The position numbers and the translations under genes are program-made. A DNA stretch of 64,000 nucleotides from Palsa-601 sp963801185 (GTDB lineage: Bacteria > Actinomycetota > Acidimicrobiia > Acidimicrobiales > Bog-793). Numbering within the stretch: position 1 is the first letter of the stretch; each line of letters opens with the position of its first letter. This document shows, piece by piece, positions 17,142 through 26,505 of this stretch. The notes beneath the pieces are model-generated. The model had not been told where the DNA came from. It saw only the letters and a program-made list of their open reading frames with translations, and ran no database searches. Location of the stretch: assembly GCA_963801185.1 (NCBI GenBank), contig CAWDDW010000003.1, forward strand, positions 1,612,001-1,676,000, in the 5' to 3' direction.

Positions 17142-17871
17142 TCAGTAATCGAGCAACCTCGTCGGCAGCGCGACCTCGGTGGCGCCGCCGTTGCCATCGG
17201 GGTCGACCCTCCAGACCGAGCGCCCCGGCAGCTCGGTCACGGCCTCGCGCATCTCCGTGCCGACGTAGTGGAGGCCGGTTCCGTCGTCCGTCGCGTAGGA
17301 GCGTGGAAGCTCGCCTGAAGCGACGACCTGGTGCATGAGCGGCCGGCGCCCGGCGTTGGAGTCGTAGTGGACGCCGTTGCCATAAGGCAGGAAGGCGAGC
17401 CCGTTGTTGATCACCCTCAGTTCCGGGCCGAAGGAGTCGGTCGTCCCCCCGACGTGCCAGCAGATCGACCCGGCGCTGCTGCCGCCGAGGACGACGCCCG
17501 CCTCCCACGCCTCACGGAAGATCTCGTCGAGGCCGTGGACCCGCCACACGGCCAGCAGGTTGGAGACCGAGCCGCCTCCGACCCAGATCACGTCCTGCGC
17601 GAGCACGTGCTGGCGGACGTCGGGGACGTTGGGCATGGCGAAGAGAGCGAGGTGGCTCGGCTCAACGTTCTCACCGATGGCGGCCCCGTAGCAGGCGCGG
17701 ATGCCGAGGTCGTTGTCACCGGTCGCCGTGCCGAGGAAGCACAGTTTGGGGCGGCTCGCCCCCGAGAGCTTCGAGCGCGTACCGCAGCAGCCCGCCGAAA
17801 CGCCACTGGAACGGCCCACGCTCGGTCATGGCCATGCCCCCGCTCGTCGCGAGGATCTGCGGTTCGCGCAT
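17142..17871 (-). CDS. pepE: Peptidase E (S51 family dipeptidase), frameshifted
   Basis: Cytoplasmic serine peptidase that releases N-terminal Asp from dipeptides. ATG 17871 begins MREPQILATSGGMAMTERG, as in actinobacterial members; an extra A at about 17770-17771 breaks the frame, and ELSGASRPKLCFLGTATGD follows in the other. The nucleophile serine is in GGSSAGSICW, and GNGVHYDSNAGRR and the YATDDGT block are present. The gene converges with ogt, whose corrected stop is 17 bp away. Confidence 0.85.
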
Positions 17872-17947
17872 GTCATGTGTCTAATGCGGGCGGGGCGGTG
17901 CCCGGGTTCCGGGTACCGTGGCCGGAAGACGGGAGAAGGGAGACCAG

Positions 17948-18616
17948 ATGGCGGAGAGCGCAAGCGCACGCGCAGCTGCCAGCGGGACCGGGTCGAGCAT
18001 CGCCCGGTCGGAGCGCCGTGCACTCTGCGATCTCCTCGAGGAGAAGGGTCCTCTCGCCCCGACGCTGTGCGAGGGCTGGGCAACGTCGGACCTGGCGGCG
18101 CACTTGTTCGTCCGCGAGGCGCGCCCGTGGGCGGCAATCGGCATCGCCGTGCCCGCCTTTGCCGGCTTCACCCAGCAAACGATGGACTCGGCGAAACGAA
18201 GGCTCGGCTACGCGGGCCTCGTCCGCCGCATCCGGTCGGGCCCGCCGATGGCGATGAAGCCGCTCGACTCGCGAGTGAACGCCGTCGAGTACTTCGTCCA
18301 CCACGAGGATGTCCGCCGTGCCGGTGACGACAACGCGGGCTCCCGCGATGACGCCGCGCTCGATGCGGCGCTGTGGCAGAACCTCAAGCGAGGGAGCCGC
18401 CTGTTCGCCCGCAAGGTGAAGGGCGCCGGTCTCGAGCTCGTGGCGCCCGGCCACGGGTCAGTGACCGCGCGGAGCGGGTACCCGGTCGTCACTATGACAG
18501 GCAGCCCTCAGGAGCTGATGCTCTACCTGTTCGGCCGCAAGGCGGCCGCCAAGGTCGAGCTCGACGGCCCGGAGGAGGCTCGGCGGGCCGTCGCCGAAGC
18601 GAGCTTCGGGCTCTGA
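17948..18616 (+). CDS. TIGR03085-family metal-binding protein (DinB / mycothiol-dependent enzyme fold)
   Basis: 222 residues from ATG 17948. The N-terminus (ARSERRALCDLLEEKGP, then TLCEGWATSDLAAHLFVRE) and the block NAVEYFVHHEDVRRA match the TIGR03085 family, whose His and Glu residues bind a metal in a DinB four-helix fold related to mycothiol-dependent maleylpyruvate isomerase. The function of the family is not established. It is divergent from pepE (76 bp apart) and followed 52 bp later by pafBC, with which it may be cotranscribed. Confidence 0.85.
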   Translation: MAESASARAAASGTGSSIARSERRALCDLLEEKGPLAPTLCEGWATSDLAAHLFVREARPWAAIGIAVPAFAGFTQQTMDSAKRRLGYAGLVRRIRSGPPMAMKPLDSRVNAVEYFVHHEDVRRAGDDNAGSRDDAALDAALWQNLKRGSRLFARKVKGAGLELVAPGHGSVTARSGYPVVTMTGSPQELMLYLFGRKAAAKVELDGPEEARRAVAEASFGL

Positions 18617-18668
18617 GCCCCCGGCTCCCCAGTCCGAACGCACTCGGTCCCGGCCTACCATCGCCACC

Positions 18669-20714
18669 ATGTCCTCTGCCGCCCCCGCCGCCGGCGCTGC
18701 TGCGGGCGCCGCGACCACCGCCGGCGCCGAGTCGCGGCGGGATCGGCTCGAGCGCCTGACGAACCTGATGCTCGTCCTGCTCGACACGCCGCGGCCGTTG
18801 TCGTTGCGCGAGATCACGGAGCGGGTGGACGGCTACCCGGGCACGAAGGAGTCCGCCCGGCAGGCCTTCGAGCGCGACAAGAAGGCGTTGCGCGATCTCG
18901 GCATCCCGGTGACGAACGTCCCGATCGATGCCGAGGAACAGGTGGGCTACGTGGTGCGCGCCCAGGACTACTACCTGCCGGAGCTCGACCTCGACGAGGC
19001 GGAGGCACAGGCTCTCGCTTTCGCTGTCGCGGCCGTTCAGCTCGGTGGCAACGCCGGGCGTGACGCCCTCTCGACGCTCGGTCACTCGACAGGTACCAGC
19101 CTCGACGCGCCGGTCGCGGTGCTGCCCTCCGTGCCAGCGCTCGGAGCCGTGCACGAGGCTCTGCGCGCCAACGCTTTGCTCACCTTCCGCTACCGAGGGC
19201 GGGCACGGGAGGTGGAGCCGTACGGGCTCACGTTTCGCCAGGCGGCCTGGTACCTCGTCGCGAAGGATCGCACGGCGGGCGGTAGTGGCGGCGATGGCGA
19301 GATGCGGACGTTCCGGGTCGATCGCTTCGAGAGCGCCCCGGTCGTCGGGCAGGCGGGAGCGTTCGAGCCGCCCCCGGACTTCGATCTCGGAACCGAGATC
19401 CATCTCCTTCCCTTCGGCGCCGAGGCCGCGCAAGGGTGGCCCATAGCAGAGCTGGAGGTGGACGGCCGTCTCGCACGCCAGGTGGCTTCCCTCGTTCCCG
19501 AGTCGGCCATCGCCCGATGGAGCGAGAACGGGGGTGTCTTTCTCCGGCTCCCGGTCGGGGACGAGCAGGCGTTCGTGTCCTGGGTCGCGGGTCTCGGCGA
19601 CACGACGGTCGTGCGAGCGCCCGAGCCACTGCGACGGGCCGTGATCAAGCGGTTGCGCCTCATGGCGACCGAGCCGGAGCAGGTGCAAGATGGCCGAAGC
19701 GCCGATTCCCAAGTGCCTCCTCTCGCGCCTCCCCGGAGGGACGCGCCCCGGTCGGCGTCCCCACCGTCAGGGCTCACCGCCGGCGAGCGCCTGCGGCGCT
19801 TGCTGGCGGTGCTCGTGCACCTGGCGAGAGTGGGGGAAGGCGAGATAGGGGAGATCGCCCGGCGTTTTGACATGGATGAGGAAGAGCTCGTCCATGACCT
19901 CGAGCTGGCGGCGTGCTGCGGGGTGCCTCCTTACACGCCGGACCAGTTGATCGAGCTGATAGTGGATGGAGACCGGGTGTCGGCATTCGGGCTCGGGCAC
20001 CTGGCCAAGCCCCGGCGCCTCACGCCCGAGGAGGGCTTCGCGTTGGCCGCCGCTGCCAAGGCGCTCTGTGAGGTGGCGGGCGCGGACGAGGAAGGGGCGT
20101 TGCGCTCGGCGCTGTCGAAGCTGGAGGCAGTGCTAGGGGAGTCCCGTTTCTCCATGGACGTCGCGCAGCCCGAGCACCTCCACGAGCTGCAGGAGGCGGC
20201 CGAGAGGCACGAGCGCGTCGAGATCCAGTACTTCTCGAGTGCGGCGACCGAGCCGACGACGCGGGAGGTGGACCCTTACCAGGTCGTGTTGCGCGAGGGG
20301 CGCTGGTACCTCGACGGGTGGTGCCACCTCGTGGACGACCTCCGGCGTTTCCAGGTCGACCGGGTACAAGCGGTGCGTGCGACCGGCGTGGCGTTCGACC
20401 CGCCGGGAGCACTTGACGAGTCGCTCGCCGGGCCGGATGCGTTCATCGGTGGCCCGGACTCCGTGCGTGCCCGGCTCGCCTTCCCAGTCGGGTCGGAGCT
20501 CGGCGTGGAGCAGGTCGCTCTGTCACCGCTCGAGCCTCTCGGAGACGGGCGGCTCGCCACCGACGTGCTGGTAGGTGACGTCGAGGGTTGGTTCGGCCGC
20601 CTCCTGCTGCGGCTCGGCCCCGGCACCGAGGTGTTGTCACCGCCCGAGCTTCGAGATGCCGGCCCACGGGCGGCTCAGCGCGCGCTGCGGCGGTACGGGA
20701 CCTCGCTACCCTGA
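18669..20714 (+). CDS. pafBC: Fused PafB-PafC WYL-domain transcriptional regulator
   Basis: 681 residues in two homologous halves. Each half has a winged helix-turn-helix (about 28-90 and 365-435), a WYL sensor domain (around 180-220 and 510-560; the second reads EGRWYLDGWCHL) and a C-terminal WCX domain. In mycobacteria PafB and PafC are separate proteins that form a heterodimer activating the LexA-independent DNA damage response and are encoded with the proteasome accessory genes. Here they are one chain, and the Pup ligase gene is not adjacent. The Ala-rich first 20 residues are unconserved; the start could be slightly downstream of ATG 18669. Confidence 0.88.
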   Translation: MSSAAPAAGAAAGAATTAGAESRRDRLERLTNLMLVLLDTPRPLSLREITERVDGYPGTKESARQAFERDKKALRDLGIPVTNVPIDAEEQVGYVVRAQDYYLPELDLDEAEAQALAFAVAAVQLGGNAGRDALSTLGHSTGTSLDAPVAVLPSVPALGAVHEALRANALLTFRYRGRAREVEPYGLTFRQAAWYLVAKDRTAGGSGGDGEMRTFRVDRFESAPVVGQAGAFEPPPDFDLGTEIHLLPFGAEAAQGWPIAELEVDGRLARQVASLVPESAIARWSENGGVFLRLPVGDEQAFVSWVAGLGDTTVVRAPEPLRRAVIKRLRLMATEPEQVQDGRSADSQVPPLAPPRRDAPRSASPPSGLTAGERLRRLLAVLVHLARVGEGEIGEIARRFDMDEEELVHDLELAACCGVPPYTPDQLIELIVDGDRVSAFGLGHLAKPRRLTPEEGFALAAAAKALCEVAGADEEGALRSALSKLEAVLGESRFSMDVAQPEHLHELQEAAERHERVEIQYFSSAATEPTTREVDPYQVVLREGRWYLDGWCHLVDDLRRFQVDRVQAVRATGVAFDPPGALDESLAGPDAFIGGPDSVRARLAFPVGSELGVEQVALSPLEPLGDGRLATDVLVGDVEGWFGRLLLRLGPGTEVLSPPELRDAGPRAAQRALRRYGTSLP

Positions 20715-20753
20715 CACGAGCAGCATCATCGATCGTTCGCGACACCCCCGGAG

Positions 20754-21191
20754 GTGGCGCTGATTCCGGAACCTCGGGAAGTCATGGAGACCCTCTCGCT
20801 GCAGGTGAGGCGCGCGCTCGAGGAAGCGGACCTCGCTGCCTACTGCGACCTTCTCGATCCGAACGTGACTTGGGGCCCGCCCGGCAGCCCGTCGCCACCG
20901 TGCCGGACTCGGGAACAGGTCCTTGCCTGGTACCAGCGCGGAAAAGACGACGGAACCCGCGCCCGGGTCGCCGAGGTCGTGGTGTCGGGCGACCGGATCC
21001 TCATCGGCCTCGAGGTCGCCAGCCTCAGCGCGGCTGGCCTCATCGCCGCCGGGAGGCCGGCGGCGACACGAGCGGGCGGCGAGGCAAACCGATGGCAGGT
21101 TCTCACAGTCGGCGGCGGCCGCATAGTCGACATCGTCGGGTTCGAGCGGCGAAGCGATGCCGCAGCTCGCGCAGGTCTCGCCCCGGGTTGA
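20754..21191 (+). CDS. SnoaL / NTF2-like small protein
   Basis: Up to 145 residues. The pattern REVMETLSLQVRRALEEADLAAYCDLLDPNVTWGPPG, with Trp near residue 40 and a final strand around GGGRIVDIVGFE, fits the NTF2-like alpha+beta cone of unknown ligand. GTG 20754 overlaps its own GGAGG, so the ATG at 20784 may be the true start. The gene lies 39 bp after pafBC on the same strand. Confidence 0.7.
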   Translation: MALIPEPREVMETLSLQVRRALEEADLAAYCDLLDPNVTWGPPGSPSPPCRTREQVLAWYQRGKDDGTRARVAEVVVSGDRILIGLEVASLSAAGLIAAGRPAATRAGGEANRWQVLTVGGGRIVDIVGFERRSDAAARAGLAPG

Positions 21192-21283
21192 GCCGCCGGC
21201 ACCCGCGCCGCCCCTAGCGAGCGGTACCGCCTCGGTACGAACCCGTTACGTGCAACGGGAAGGCTGCCTGTCACCTTGCGGGC

Positions 21284-23576
21284 ATGCTCCGCATCGCGAC
21301 GGTCCCGCACGGCGGCGACCGTTACTACTTCCAAACCGTGCGAGCCACGACCGACCGCCCCGACGGCCTCATCGAAGCGGACCCGTACTGGTTGGGGACA
21401 GGTTCGGGAGAGCTCGGTCTTGCGGGTCCGGCGACCCAGTCCCAGGTGCAGGCGCTCTTTGCGGGCGCGGACCCGCTCACCGGCGAGGTGCTGGCCGACG
21501 GGCATCGAAAGCGCGTCGAGGTCCTCGCGTTCGATGTCACCTTGTCCACGCCGAAGTCGGTGAGCCTGGTCCACGCGCTGGCGAGCCCCGACGCCTCCGC
21601 CCGGATGCAGCAGGCGCACGACTCGGCCGTCGCTGCGACGATCGGGTACCTCGAGCGCGAAGTGTTGTCGGCCCGGCGGTCCGCCGGCGGGGCCAGGTGG
21701 AACGTCGGAGTCGAGGGGGCGGTCGCGGTCGCGTTCGTCCACCGCACGAGCAGGCGGAACGACCCGCACCTTCACACCCACGTCTTGGTCGCCAATCTCA
21801 CCCGTGGCGAGGACGGGCGGTGGACGGCCCTCGACGGGCGGCGGATGTTCCGGGCGCAGCGACCGGCCCGCGCGTTGTTCGAGTCGCATCTCCGCGCCGA
21901 GCTCACGAAGATCGGCGTCGAGTTCGGTCCGATGCGCGGGGTGTTCGCCGACATATCGTCCATATCCCGGGAGAGCGTGAGGGCGTTCTCCAAGCGAACC
22001 CGCGAGATCGAAGAGGCGCTCCGGGCCCGGGGCCTTGGTGGTCCGGAGGCCTCCTCGGTCGCAGCAGATGCCACACGGCCGCCGAAGGACCGGGACGTCC
22101 CGTATGCAGAAGCTCCAGTTGGAATGGCGCGAACGCGGCTACACGATGGGACTCGCGCAGTCCCGCATCGACCGGGCGGCAGGCGTAGGCGTCGAGCCCC
22201 GCATCCCGCAGGTGGACACCGCCGATCATCGCTGGCTCGAGGTCGCCGCCGACCCGTTCGACGGCTCGTTCTCCCGAGCCGACCTCATAGTCGCCCGCTG
22301 CGTGACTCTGCGTGCGGGTGCCACGATCGACGAGGTAGAGACCCACATTCGTGATGCCCTCGAGCACGGCGCCCTCGTACGAGACAGTGGTGTCGCCGGC
22401 GACCGCTCCGGCGCCGGCGAGCGGTTCACGACACCTGCCCGACAGATCCGCACCGCCGAGGCCTCCGAGCGGATCGGTCGGCTCGGGCGCGCCACCGGCA
22501 CGGTGATGCTGTCATACGACGAGGCGACCGGTCGTGTGGCCGTGCTCGATGCTGCCGCTCGGCTCGCGGCAGAGGTTGCCGAGCGGGGAAGGCGTGTCGT
22601 GGCCGTGTCGCCGGGTGGGCGCGCGGCGCTGGGTTTCGAGGCGGTGAGCGGGATCGAGGCCCTGCCGGTGAAGCGGGCCGGCGCCTTGGCCGGACTTCTC
22701 TCCGCCGGTGACGCGGTCGTCCTCGCCGACTGCGGCACGATGGTCGAGGCCGAGCTCCGCAGTGTCATGGCCCTTTGCCGGGAAGCCGGGGCCCAGCCCG
22801 TTCTCCTCGGTGCCGAGGCGTCGATCGAGCGCTCCCGGCTCCTCGGTGCCGTGCGAGCGGAGGCGGCGCACGCCGAGGTCGAGCCTTTGCGTGCGCCGGC
22901 TCCGGCGCTGGCTCCGGCTCCGGCGCCAGTCGACTGGCGCTTCGGGCCGGCCGCGCGAGCCGTTGCCGTTCCCGATGCCTCGTCTGCCCGCGCTGAAGCC
23001 GTGTCCCGTGCTGGCGAGCTGGCAGCGGCGGGCCGCGAGGTCATGATCGTGGTGCCGGACTGGGCAGTCGCAGCGGACTTGCGCGAGAGGACGCCGTCGG
23101 CGGTCGTCTATGCCCGCCGTGCATCGGCAGGACTTACCGCTCGGATAGGAGCTGCTCAACCGCTCCCGGCGGTCGTCGTGATCGGCGGGGCAGGAGTCCT
23201 CGAGATGACCGAGGACAACCTCGCGCGACTCGACCGCACCCACGTCGTCGTCTCGCCCGACGGCGAGGCAGGCCTTGGCCGGGTGGCCGAAGCCGTGAGG
23301 CCACAGCACTTGACTCGTGTGCTCGGCGCCGTGCGGTCGGATCCGGCGATGCGGGCGGCATGGCGCCAGGGCGCTGCACTGATCGAGGACTTCCGGGAGC
23401 GATACGGCCTGACGGGCGAGCCGCTGGCCTACGGGCGGCGCGACCGCTCTCCCGAGCGTCAGCGAGACGAGACCCTCGTTCGCCGCCGGGTCACAGAGCT
23501 GGCGCCTGCACTCGAGCCTCGGGTGCGCGGCCGAGAGCGCGAGCGGGCCGTTCCTGAGCGCGGTCTCGGGAGGTGA
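21284..23576 (+). CDS. TrwC/MobF-type relaxase with degenerate helicase half, frameshifted
   Basis: Residues 1-270 form a TrwC relaxase domain: paired tyrosines in GGDRYYFQT, AFDVTLSTPKSVSLVHAL, and the histidine metal triad in DPHLHTHVLVANL. This nicks and carries DNA in conjugation. At about 22097 one C appears missing from a CCC run; MQKLQLEWRERGYTMG continues in the next frame to 23576. The second half keeps the RecD-like outline, but no GxGKT P-loop is seen where expected (VMLSYDEATGRVAVL), and the Walker B position reads VVLADCG instead of VDEAG. An Ala-Pro linker lies near 22900-22930. Total about 763 residues, shorter than full TrwC. Confidence 0.82.
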
Positions 23577-23606
23577 TCACGAGGTAGCGAGCACGGCCGA
23601 GGATCC

Positions 23607-23894
23607 TTACTCGCTCACGAGCTCTCTTAGCAGCGCTCGCAAGCGAGGAGTCTCCTTCAGCGCGTCGCGCAGCTGAGCGATGTCGTCTGCCGTGGCAAGC
23701 ATCGGATGTCGGCGGAACGCCCCCGTCGGGGTATAGGAGCAGAAACGGATCATCAAATACCCGTCATGATCATCGCCCTGGAACTCGAGCAGCTGCAACG
23801 TCGGTTCGGAGTGCTCCCGGACGGCGGAAGCCTCCTCGACGATCTGCCCACCGCCCCAGGGATACTTGAACGGCCTGGGAATCTTCCGCGACAT
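23607..23894 (-). CDS. Small conserved-looking hypothetical protein
   Basis: 95 residues from ATG 23894 (MSRKIPRPFKYPWGGG). The sequence has the compact mixed alpha/beta character of a real small protein: LQLLEFQGDDHDGYLMIRFCSY, then an amphipathic helix TADDIAQLRDALKETPRLRALL. I do not recognise the family. Longer upstream extensions run antisense to the nucleotidyltransferase gene and are unlikely. It converges on the relaxase (30 bp) and is divergent from the next gene (54 bp). Confidence 0.65.
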   Translation of the reverse strand: MSRKIPRPFKYPWGGGQIVEEASAVREHSEPTLQLLEFQGDDHDGYLMIRFCSYTPTGAFRRHPMLATADDIAQLRDALKETPRLRALLRELVSE

Positions 23895-23948
23895 GACGCC
23901 AGCGTAGGCCCGCCCGGCGCAGCGTACGGTGCGCCGTAGTCTTGCCCG

Positions 23949-24704
23949 GTGTTCAGCACCGATCAACGGGAGGCGCTCCGGGATCGGCTGCTCGATCGGG
24001 CCGGTGGAGACCCCCGCATTTCGGGCGCGGCGATAACCGGGTCGGCGGCTGCCGGTGCTGAGGACCGCTGGTCCGACATCGATCTCTTCCTCGGAGTGGC
24101 TGACGGGTGCGCGACCCGCGAGGTGATGGAGGAATGGAGCGCCTTCATCTACGAGGACCTCCGAGCCCTCCATCACTTCGACCTCGAAGCGCCTCCGGCC
24201 ATCTACCGGGCGTGGCTGTTGCCGGGGTGCCTCGAGGTCGACCTCGGTTTCACGCCGGCGGCCAGTTTCGGGCCGCTCGGCCCCCACTTCCGGAGCGTGT
24301 TCGGCGTCACGGTCGACCGGCGGGACGTCGCCACGGGCACTCCTGCCCACATCATCGGGCTCGCGTGGCACCACGTGCTGCACGCGCGGGCGTGCATCGA
24401 ACGCCACAGGGTGTGGCAGGCCGAGTACTGGATAAGTGCCGTTCGGGACCACACGCTTGCTCTCGCGTGCCTCCGGTTCGGCGAGGTGGCAGCGTATGCG
24501 AAAGGCGCTGATCTCCTGCCCCCGGAGGTCACTTCTGGCCTGGAGGACTCACTGGTCCGGTCGTTGAGCATCGACGAGCTGCGACGGGCACTCAGCGCCG
24601 CGACCCTCGGCCTGCGCCGTGAGCTTGCCGAGACCAATGCCGAGCTGGCCGGACAGCTCAAGGATGCCCTCGTCGAGTTGGCCGAGGTCAGACCCGTCCG
24701 GTAG
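23949..24704 (+). CDS. Nucleotidyltransferase-domain protein
   Basis: 251 residues from GTG 23949. The Pol-beta-type signature GSAAAGAEDRWSDIDLFL (about residues 31-48) carries the G-S and the paired metal-binding aspartates of the superfamily. The remaining 180 residues are mostly helical, resembling aminoglycoside-adenylyltransferase-like or HEPN-linked proteins. No HEPN or antitoxin partner is adjacent, so a toxin-antitoxin role is not supported. The substrate is unknown. Confidence 0.78.
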   Translation: MFSTDQREALRDRLLDRAGGDPRISGAAITGSAAAGAEDRWSDIDLFLGVADGCATREVMEEWSAFIYEDLRALHHFDLEAPPAIYRAWLLPGCLEVDLGFTPAASFGPLGPHFRSVFGVTVDRRDVATGTPAHIIGLAWHHVLHARACIERHRVWQAEYWISAVRDHTLALACLRFGEVAAYAKGADLLPPEVTSGLEDSLVRSLSIDELRRALSAATLGLRRELAETNAELAGQLKDALVELAEVRPVR

Positions 24705-24750
24705 CCGGCGTCGCCAGCGGGCGCGGGAATCCGTCAGTCAAGATTGCCGT

Positions 24751-24975
24751 TTACTTACGCGCCAGAGCGGCCTTGGTCTTGTCGATCACCTCTTCGACCT
24801 TGTCCTGCGTCCTGTCGACCACCTCTTCGACCTTGTCCTTGGCGTGGCCGACCTTCTCTTTGGCCTCACCGGCGTGACGATCAGCCTTGCCCTCGGACTC
24901 GAGGTCCTTGTCTCGTGTGAGGATTCCGGCGACCTGCTTGGCTTGGCCCTTCACCTGATCAGTCTTTGCACCCAT
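24751..24975 (-). CDS. CsbD-family stress-response protein
   Basis: 74 residues, highly charged and helical: MGAKTDQVKGQAKQVAG begins with the family's DQVKGxxKQxxG pattern, followed by Lys/Glu/Val-rich heptad-like repeats (KDKVEEVVDRTQDKVEEVID). CsbD-like proteins are small general-stress proteins of unknown mechanism. It stands alone; the 181 bases upstream show no gene. Confidence 0.85.
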   Translation of the reverse strand: MGAKTDQVKGQAKQVAGILTRDKDLESEGKADRHAGEAKEKVGHAKDKVEEVVDRTQDKVEEVIDKTKAALARK

Positions 24976-25156
24976 CGTCCACCACCCTTACTCGTCGGAG
25001 AACTTGGCATCTCACCTCGTATCCGCACATCCCAGTGTGCAGAGGCCTCTCGGGCCGTGCCAGAGGCGAAAGTCCTCGTGCACGGGATGACGCCGTGGCG
25101 GCGACGTCGCTTGGTTAGCTCGCCAAACGCCCAACTGAGAACAGGCGGAGGCGTGA

Positions 25157-25477
25157 CTAAGTAGCCGAACCTCCGGAGACCTCATAGGACCAGAGCTCGG
25201 ACGCCACCGACACGGGCCCGCCATGCGGCGAAGGCCGGCCTGCGCCAGCGTGACCGTGCGCGAAAGCAGGTGAGCTGACCCATGCGAGAAACGACTCCTC
25301 GTCCCGCCACCTCGTCACCACGAGCCACTGATTGCGGCCGTCGGTCGGACGGAGCAGTTCGAAGCCCTCGAAGCCTTCCTGCCCGTCAACCGCGCCGGCG
25401 CGGGCGGCAAAGCGCTGCGCGAGCTCGTCTCCGGCGCCTTCCGGCACTGTGATGGCGTTGATCTTGATGACCGTCAT
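25157..25477 (-). CDS. ABM-domain monooxygenase-like protein (heme-degrading MhuD/HmoB type)
   Basis: 106 residues. KINAITVPEGAGDELAQRFAARAG, GFEGFELLRPTDGRNQWLVVTRW and the paired strand order are those of dimeric antibiotic-biosynthesis-monooxygenase folds, closest to the mycobacterial heme-degrading group. That role would release iron from heme; a heme-ligand His in the expected place was not confirmed, so the activity is inferred. It stands between CsbD and a VOC gene on the same strand. Confidence 0.78.
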   Translation of the reverse strand: MTVIKINAITVPEGAGDELAQRFAARAGAVDGQEGFEGFELLRPTDGRNQWLVVTRWRDEESFLAWVSSPAFAHGHAGAGRPSPHGGPVSVASELWSYEVSGGSAT

Positions 25478-25548
25478 GGACCTGATCTGATCAGATCGGG
25501 AGGGTGCCGCGCCTGTCGCGCCCGCCGGGCCTGCCGCGCCCGCCGCGC

Positions 25549-25920
25549 TTACTCAGGCGCGTGGCAGACGGCCTCGACGTTGTTGCCGTCCGGATCACGG
25601 ACGAACGCGCCGAAGTAGTCGGGGTGATACTCCGTCCAGACGCGCGGCTCGTGGAGCACTTCGGCGCCGGCGGCGACGGCCGCCGAGAAGAAGGCGACGA
25701 CGGCTGCCCGGTCGGCAGCCACGAATGCAAGGTGTGCTTCGCGGAAGCCTTCGCCCGTCGCCTGCGGGCCGATCCAGAATTCGGGCTTCGGGCCGACCCC
25801 GTAACCGACGACTTCCCCGAAGTCCATGGCGCGCCCACCACCGAGAGGAGCGAGGACCGCGTCATAGAAGGTCGCGCTTGCAGCCACGTCGGCACACTGG
25901 ACTGAGATGTGATCGATCAT
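25549..25920 (-). CDS. VOC-superfamily protein (glyoxalase/bleomycin-resistance fold)
   Basis: 123 residues from ATG 25920 (MIDHISVQCADVAAS). It has the betaalphabetabetabeta halves, with a metal-ligand His in the first strand (DHISV), His in REAHLAFVA and the closing DPDGNNVEAVCH. Members include glyoxalases, dioxygenases and resistance proteins; nothing fixes the substrate here. Its start is 42 bp from a divergent GNAT gene. Confidence 0.85.
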   Translation of the reverse strand: MIDHISVQCADVAASATFYDAVLAPLGGGRAMDFGEVVGYGVGPKPEFWIGPQATGEGFREAHLAFVAADRAAVVAFFSAAVAAGAEVLHEPRVWTEYHPDYFGAFVRDPDGNNVEAVCHAPE

Positions 25921-25962
25921 GCGAGCAGCATTGCACCACCTGCCGCCCCGTAGGCTGCGCCC

Positions 25963-26472
25963 GTGGAGGTCCGCCCGATCCGAGCCGACGAATGCGACGC
26001 GCTCGGGCGGATAACCGTGGAGGCGTACCGTGGCCTCACCGGTGGCTCGCCGCTCGGTCCCTACGAGGACGTCCTCAGCGCCGTCTCCGCTCACACCTCC
26101 GACTGCGTCGTCCTCGTCGCGCTGGACGATCTTGGCGTCCTGCTCGGTGGTGTCACCTATGTCCCGAACGCCGAGACCTCGATGAGCGAGTTCACCGACC
26201 CCGAGGCAGCCGGTATCCGCCTACTGGCAGTGCAGCCACAGCACCAGGGCTCCGGCGCGGGCCGCGCCCTCACCGAGGCGTGCATCGCCCGGGCACGCGC
26301 CGAAGGCCGGCGGCGAATCCTCCTGCACTCGACTCACCTCATGACCGTCGCACGGTCGATGTACGAGCGGCTCGGTTTTGTGGAGTTCCCGCAGCTCGAC
26401 GCGTGGGTCACCGAGCCGCCTTACTCGACAGAACGTCCCTTGCGGCTCATCGCCTACGCGCTCGAGATCTGA
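25963..26472 (+). CDS. GNAT-family N-acetyltransferase
   Basis: 169 residues from GTG 25963. Acetyl-CoA-binding motif A is visible as RLLAVQPQHQGSGAGRAL (about residues 87-104), followed by ILLHSTHLMTVARSMYERLGF, the usual motif B region. Substrate not predictable. It is followed by a 33-bp convergent gap before the TraG-like gene. Confidence 0.85.
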   Translation: MEVRPIRADECDALGRITVEAYRGLTGGSPLGPYEDVLSAVSAHTSDCVVLVALDDLGVLLGGVTYVPNAETSMSEFTDPEAAGIRLLAVQPQHQGSGAGRALTEACIARARAEGRRRILLHSTHLMTVARSMYERLGFVEFPQLDAWVTEPPYSTERPLRLIAYALEI

Positions 26473-26505
26473 GCACAGCACAGCAACCCAGGCACCAACA
26501 CCCGG

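Noticed and set aside
23949..24704. Nucleotidyltransferase as half of a toxin-antitoxin pair
   Set aside because: No HEPN or small antitoxin gene is adjacent on the same strand, and the C-terminal region is fused rather than separate.
24619..25164. 181-codon frame opposite CsbD
   Set aside because: It mirrors the CsbD heptad repeats antisense and has a Leu/Val pattern explained by the Lys/Glu codons on the other strand.
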